Source: Emticicia sp. CRIBPO (GTDB lineage Bacteria; Bacteroidota; Bacteroidia; Cytophagales; Spirosomataceae). From it: a DNA stretch of 64,000 bases. The notes below the pieces were generated by a model. The model did no database searches, was not told where the DNA came from, and worked only from the letters and a program-made list of their open reading frames with translations. The position numbers and the translations under genes are program-made. Below are positions 61,524 through 64,000 of this stretch, in pieces (position 1 is the first letter of the stretch; each line of letters starts with the position of its first letter). The stretch is from assembly GCF_009905725.1 (NCBI RefSeq), contig NZ_JAAAKV010000018.1, forward strand, positions 1 through 64,000. Direction: 5' to 3'.

Positions 61524-62747
61524 TCATGCATTCTTCCTGATAGCTATCCACCGTTCGGTTCCGAGGACAAGGATGAAAACCAATAACAGAGAGGCCGGAA
61601 ACCATGAGTTCTCTGCTTTGGGTGTATATTTTTTGGTTTTGAATATCGTATTCAGTTGTTTTCTGCTTAAGGGCTGATGATCCGGGTTAAGCTGATAATG
61701 CTTCACCAGTACTTCCCCGATCCATTCAGGCAATTCTCCGTTAAAAACCATATCAGAGGTCTGCGGATTGAGATGAAACGGGATATTAACCACATTGGGC
61801 TGAATGACTGTTTTGGCAGCGGGCAGCTTGTCTGTTCCCGAAACAATCAACAGGCCGGAGGACGGGAATTTGTCCGGCATGGTATCGGTAAATGTCCAGT
61901 CGTATTTCTTTTGAGCTACCGCCGCTTCGTCAATGAGCAGGTCAACCTGGTAAACTTCTTTCAAAGCTTTCAGGGCTGCCGTTATGGTCTGTTTTTCTGT
62001 TTTATCCTGATGGCTGATCAACACCTGGATGGCTCCCGAGTGTACAGGTTTACCTTCAGCTGAAGATGGCTGAGCAGTCTGATTGCTTAAAATGCCCGCT
62101 TCACTCACCATCAGTTTCTTCTGATCAGATGAGAGGATATAAGGCTGATTACCGGCACCGCTTGTATCTGTAAGCGGATGCAGATTAAATGTATCCGGGA
62201 CATACACATGAGTACCGTTCATGAGAGTCTTCTGATTAAGAAAGTAAATCTCCGGCTGCTCATGCCCTTTGAGATGATTGGCCTGATACACCTGGTTAAT
62301 GCCGGACTGCCAGTCGAGCGGCCGGGTATCGTTTTGTGCGGGAATATCCGTCAGGCTTTTGACAGCCTCGCCGTGGCTGTTGAGCCAGAATAGCTTTTCT
62401 CCTTTTTTCTGAGCCTCCTCTATTTCAAACCGGAAGTTTTCCACCACCCTTTTGTCCGGCTGTATAAAATGCACTTTTTCCGGAGAAGATTTACCTCCCC
62501 AGCCATGGATCAGCGGCTTGCTTAAATAAAATACCAGGATCAGTATCATCAATATCCTTAAGGCTAAGAGCAGCAGGTTGTCCAGTTTAAGTCCCCGCGA
62601 CTGCTGCATGTTTTTCTCGCTGAGCCATTGTGTAGCGGCCCAGCTCAGCAACTTGCCTTTCTTCTGATGCCAGAAATGCAGGATCAGCGGAATGGCCACG
62701 GCCAATGCTCCCCACCACATCAAAGGATTCAGTAGTTCCATCGTCAT
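61524..62747 (-). CDS. BatA / aerotolerance-regulator N-terminal domain protein
   Basis: A 407-residue membrane protein. The N-terminus, ELLNPLMWWGALAVAIPLILHFWHQKKGKLL, followed by a second transmembrane segment (LLLLALRILMILILVFYLSKPL), is the BatA signature. A large soluble region follows, and a third transmembrane helix lies near the C-terminus (FPASLLLVFILVLGTER). No VWA metal-binding motif is visible. Overlaps the DUF58 gene by 4 bp. Confidence 0.85.
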   Translation of the reverse strand: MTMELLNPLMWWGALAVAIPLILHFWHQKKGKLLSWAATQWLSEKNMQQSRGLKLDNLLLLALRILMILILVFYLSKPLIHGWGGKSSPEKVHFIQPDKRVVENFRFEIEEAQKKGEKLFWLNSHGEAVKSLTDIPAQNDTRPLDWQSGINQVYQANHLKGHEQPEIYFLNQKTLMNGTHVYVPDTFNLHPLTDTSGAGNQPYILSSDQKKLMVSEAGILSNQTAQPSSAEGKPVHSGAIQVLISHQDKTEKQTITAALKALKEVYQVDLLIDEAAVAQKKYDWTFTDTMPDKFPSSGLLIVSGTDKLPAAKTVIQPNVVNIPFHLNPQTSDMVFNGELPEWIGEVLVKHYQLNPDHQPLSRKQLNTIFKTKKYTPKAENSWFPASLLLVFILVLGTERWIAIRKNA

Positions 62748-63610
62748 AGCTTCATTTTCTTTAATGATTCTGAAATCACGCCTGAGATCGGGTCATGCAA
62801 AGAAGCCCGCACCAGGTGCACATTAGGAATCCGCAGGGCCTCTTCCAGCTGAGCCAGGTAACTTGCAGAAGCAGTTCTGAACTCTTCTTTGATCGCAGAA
62901 GCCTCCAGTTCATATTCTTTCCCGGTTTCGAGGTCCTTAAACCTGTAAAAACCTTCCAGTTTGAAATCAAGTTCTTCTTCACCCAGCACCTGGAAAATCA
63001 CCACTTCCCGTCTCGGGCTGGCGGTGTTTTTGATCAGTTGCAACCATTCTTCTCCCACCTGCAGAAAATCAGAAGCGATGATAACGAGCTCTTTCTGTTT
63101 GGTCTGAAACTCCGGAAACTTAGGGTTTTCGTTTTGCCAGTTGCCCGCTGCTTCGGCTTTCTCCAGGCTGTACAATATCCTTTGAAAAGCACTTTTGCCG
63201 TTGGGCACCAGGGTTTGTAATGCCCCGTTTTTGAGGCTGTATAAACTCATCTGGTCACTTTGCCTGTAAGCCAGGTAGGCCAGCGAAGCCAGTAATATTT
63301 TGCAATAATGCAGTCTGCTGATGCCTTTTTCCGCATAATTCATAGAGCCTGACAAGTCCAGCACCATCCTCACCTGCAGGTTACTTTCGGTGGCTGATTC
63401 CTTCACCAGGTGTTTCCCGGCCCGGGCATACAGTTTCCAGTCGATACGCTTTGGATCATCGCCCGGTTCATAGTGGCGGTACTGTTCGAATTCGGTGCCG
63501 ACTCCGGAGCGTTTACTGCTGTGAATACCCAGCATAAGCTGTTCACTGACCAGTTTCCCGGCCAGCTGCAGGTTGTTGAGTTTTACCAATTCGGTCGTTA
63601 GCGGAGCCAT
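62744..63610 (-). CDS. DUF58 domain protein
   Basis: A 288-residue VWA-like protein. GSKRSGVGTEFEQYRHYEPGD and RIDWKLYAR match the DUF58 signature, and VLDLSGSMN is an intact MIDAS-type DxSxS motif, so it should bind Mg2+ and partner proteins. DUF58 proteins act with MoxR AAA+ ATPases in chaperone-like or complex-activating roles. Here moxR lies upstream, with its last codons in the window, and a BatA gene overlaps downstream. Confidence 0.92.
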   Translation of the reverse strand: MAPLTTELVKLNNLQLAGKLVSEQLMLGIHSSKRSGVGTEFEQYRHYEPGDDPKRIDWKLYARAGKHLVKESATESNLQVRMVLDLSGSMNYAEKGISRLHYCKILLASLAYLAYRQSDQMSLYSLKNGALQTLVPNGKSAFQRILYSLEKAEAAGNWQNENPKFPEFQTKQKELVIIASDFLQVGEEWLQLIKNTASPRREVVIFQVLGEEELDFKLEGFYRFKDLETGKEYELEASAIKEEFRTASASYLAQLEEALRIPNVHLVRASLHDPISGVISESLKKMKL

Positions 63611-63951
63611 TTTTGTTTGTTGATATTCCCAGAGGGGAAATTGTTTAGATTAATGACCCTAGAGGAGCCAGATTTATATAAAAACCATCATTCATTCACA
63701 ACATTCGACCCCCGCCCGATGTGATCGCCAGCTTGTGCGGGCCTTCAGGGTCGTAAAATCTTTATGTTGCCTGTTCCATCTATAAACATTTGAATCCTTT
63801 GGATTCATTAACCGGATTCTTTTCTCCTTTCCTGACCCCAACGGGGTCAAATGTTTATAGAAAGATTGTTTCATTCATGTCATCCGACCCTGACGGGGTC
63901 GCACCTTTCCGTGTTGATGCTTTTCAATAAAACCCGTTCGGATTTGCTATT
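63611..63951. repeat. Palindromic repeat-rich gap between moxR and the DUF58 gene
   Basis: Contains GACCCCAACGGGGTC (63834-63848), GACCCTGACGGGGTC (63886-63900) and GAATCCTTTGGATTC (63792-63806), plus an inverted pair CTATAAACATTTGA (63779-63792) / TCAAATGTTTATAG (63847-63860). These look like a dispersed Bacteroidota extragenic palindromic element in several partial copies. No gene is supported. Confidence 0.75.
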
Positions 63952-64000
63952 TTATTTCTTCAACAACTCCCTGATCACATCATCCGTCGTGATGTTCTCT
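63952..64000 (-). CDS. MoxR-family AAA+ ATPase, C-terminal end only
   Basis: The last 15 codons and the stop of a minus-strand gene that continues beyond the window. The visible tail, ENITTDDVIRELLKK, fits the C-terminus of a MoxR ATPase, and its position before DUF58 and BatA genes matches the usual gene order. Most of the gene is not visible, so the identity rests on tail and context. Confidence 0.55.
   Translation of the reverse strand, partial: ENITTDDVIRELLKK

Overview
The window looks like chromosomal DNA of a Bacteroidota bacterium, most likely a Cytophagales-type organism; I do not name a species. The grounds are a secreted esterase with a type IX secretion C-terminal sorting domain, FecA-like TonB receptor, DUF2520 and DUF5117-type metalloprotease genes, weak Shine-Dalgarno sites, and several promoters of the Bacteroidota form (TTTG, about 19-20 bp, TAnnTTTG). 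No rRNA, tRNA or CRISPR array was seen.

Layout. 0-26 kb is mostly core: ileS (its 3' end duplicated in tandem just downstream), waaA, a DUF2520 protein, an orphan ParA, an ABC exporter, dnaB, a secreted zinc metalloprotease, dnaG, a FecA-like receptor, a large T9SS-exported SGNH-type esterase, then parA-parB with two secreted proteins behind them. 26-36 kb is a signalling island: a soluble kinase with about ten PAS domains, then a tight four-gene operon (receiver, REC-PAS with a catalytically incomplete kinase core, receiver, REC-PAS-PAS-PAS-LytS-type kinase). 36-51 kb holds a secreted repeat protein, two convergent ferritin-like genes, a DUF1328 micro-gene missed by length cut-offs, the potassium transporter Kup, a TetR regulator whose palindromic operator lies inside its own promoter and recurs before the neighbouring hydrolase operon, and a minus-strand envelope/stress cluster (YtxH, coiled-coil, holin-like).

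51-57.5 kb is accessory DNA, rich in palindromic repeats. It contains a tRNA hydroxylase (MiaE), an acyltransferase, an AT-rich reverse transcriptase with a YCDD active site, and directly upstream of that a roughly 290-nt strongly structured non-coding region closed by a 13-bp long-range stem. RT plus upstream structured RNA fits a DRT2-like (UG2) antiviral system and is the most interesting locus here. Beside it are an unrecognised 59-codon ORF, a hypothetical protein with an internal duplication, and a 21-bp minisatellite of about 20 copies.

57.5-64 kb is a minus-strand MoxR / DUF58 / BatA-type membrane operon, entered at its upstream end by the last codons of moxR.
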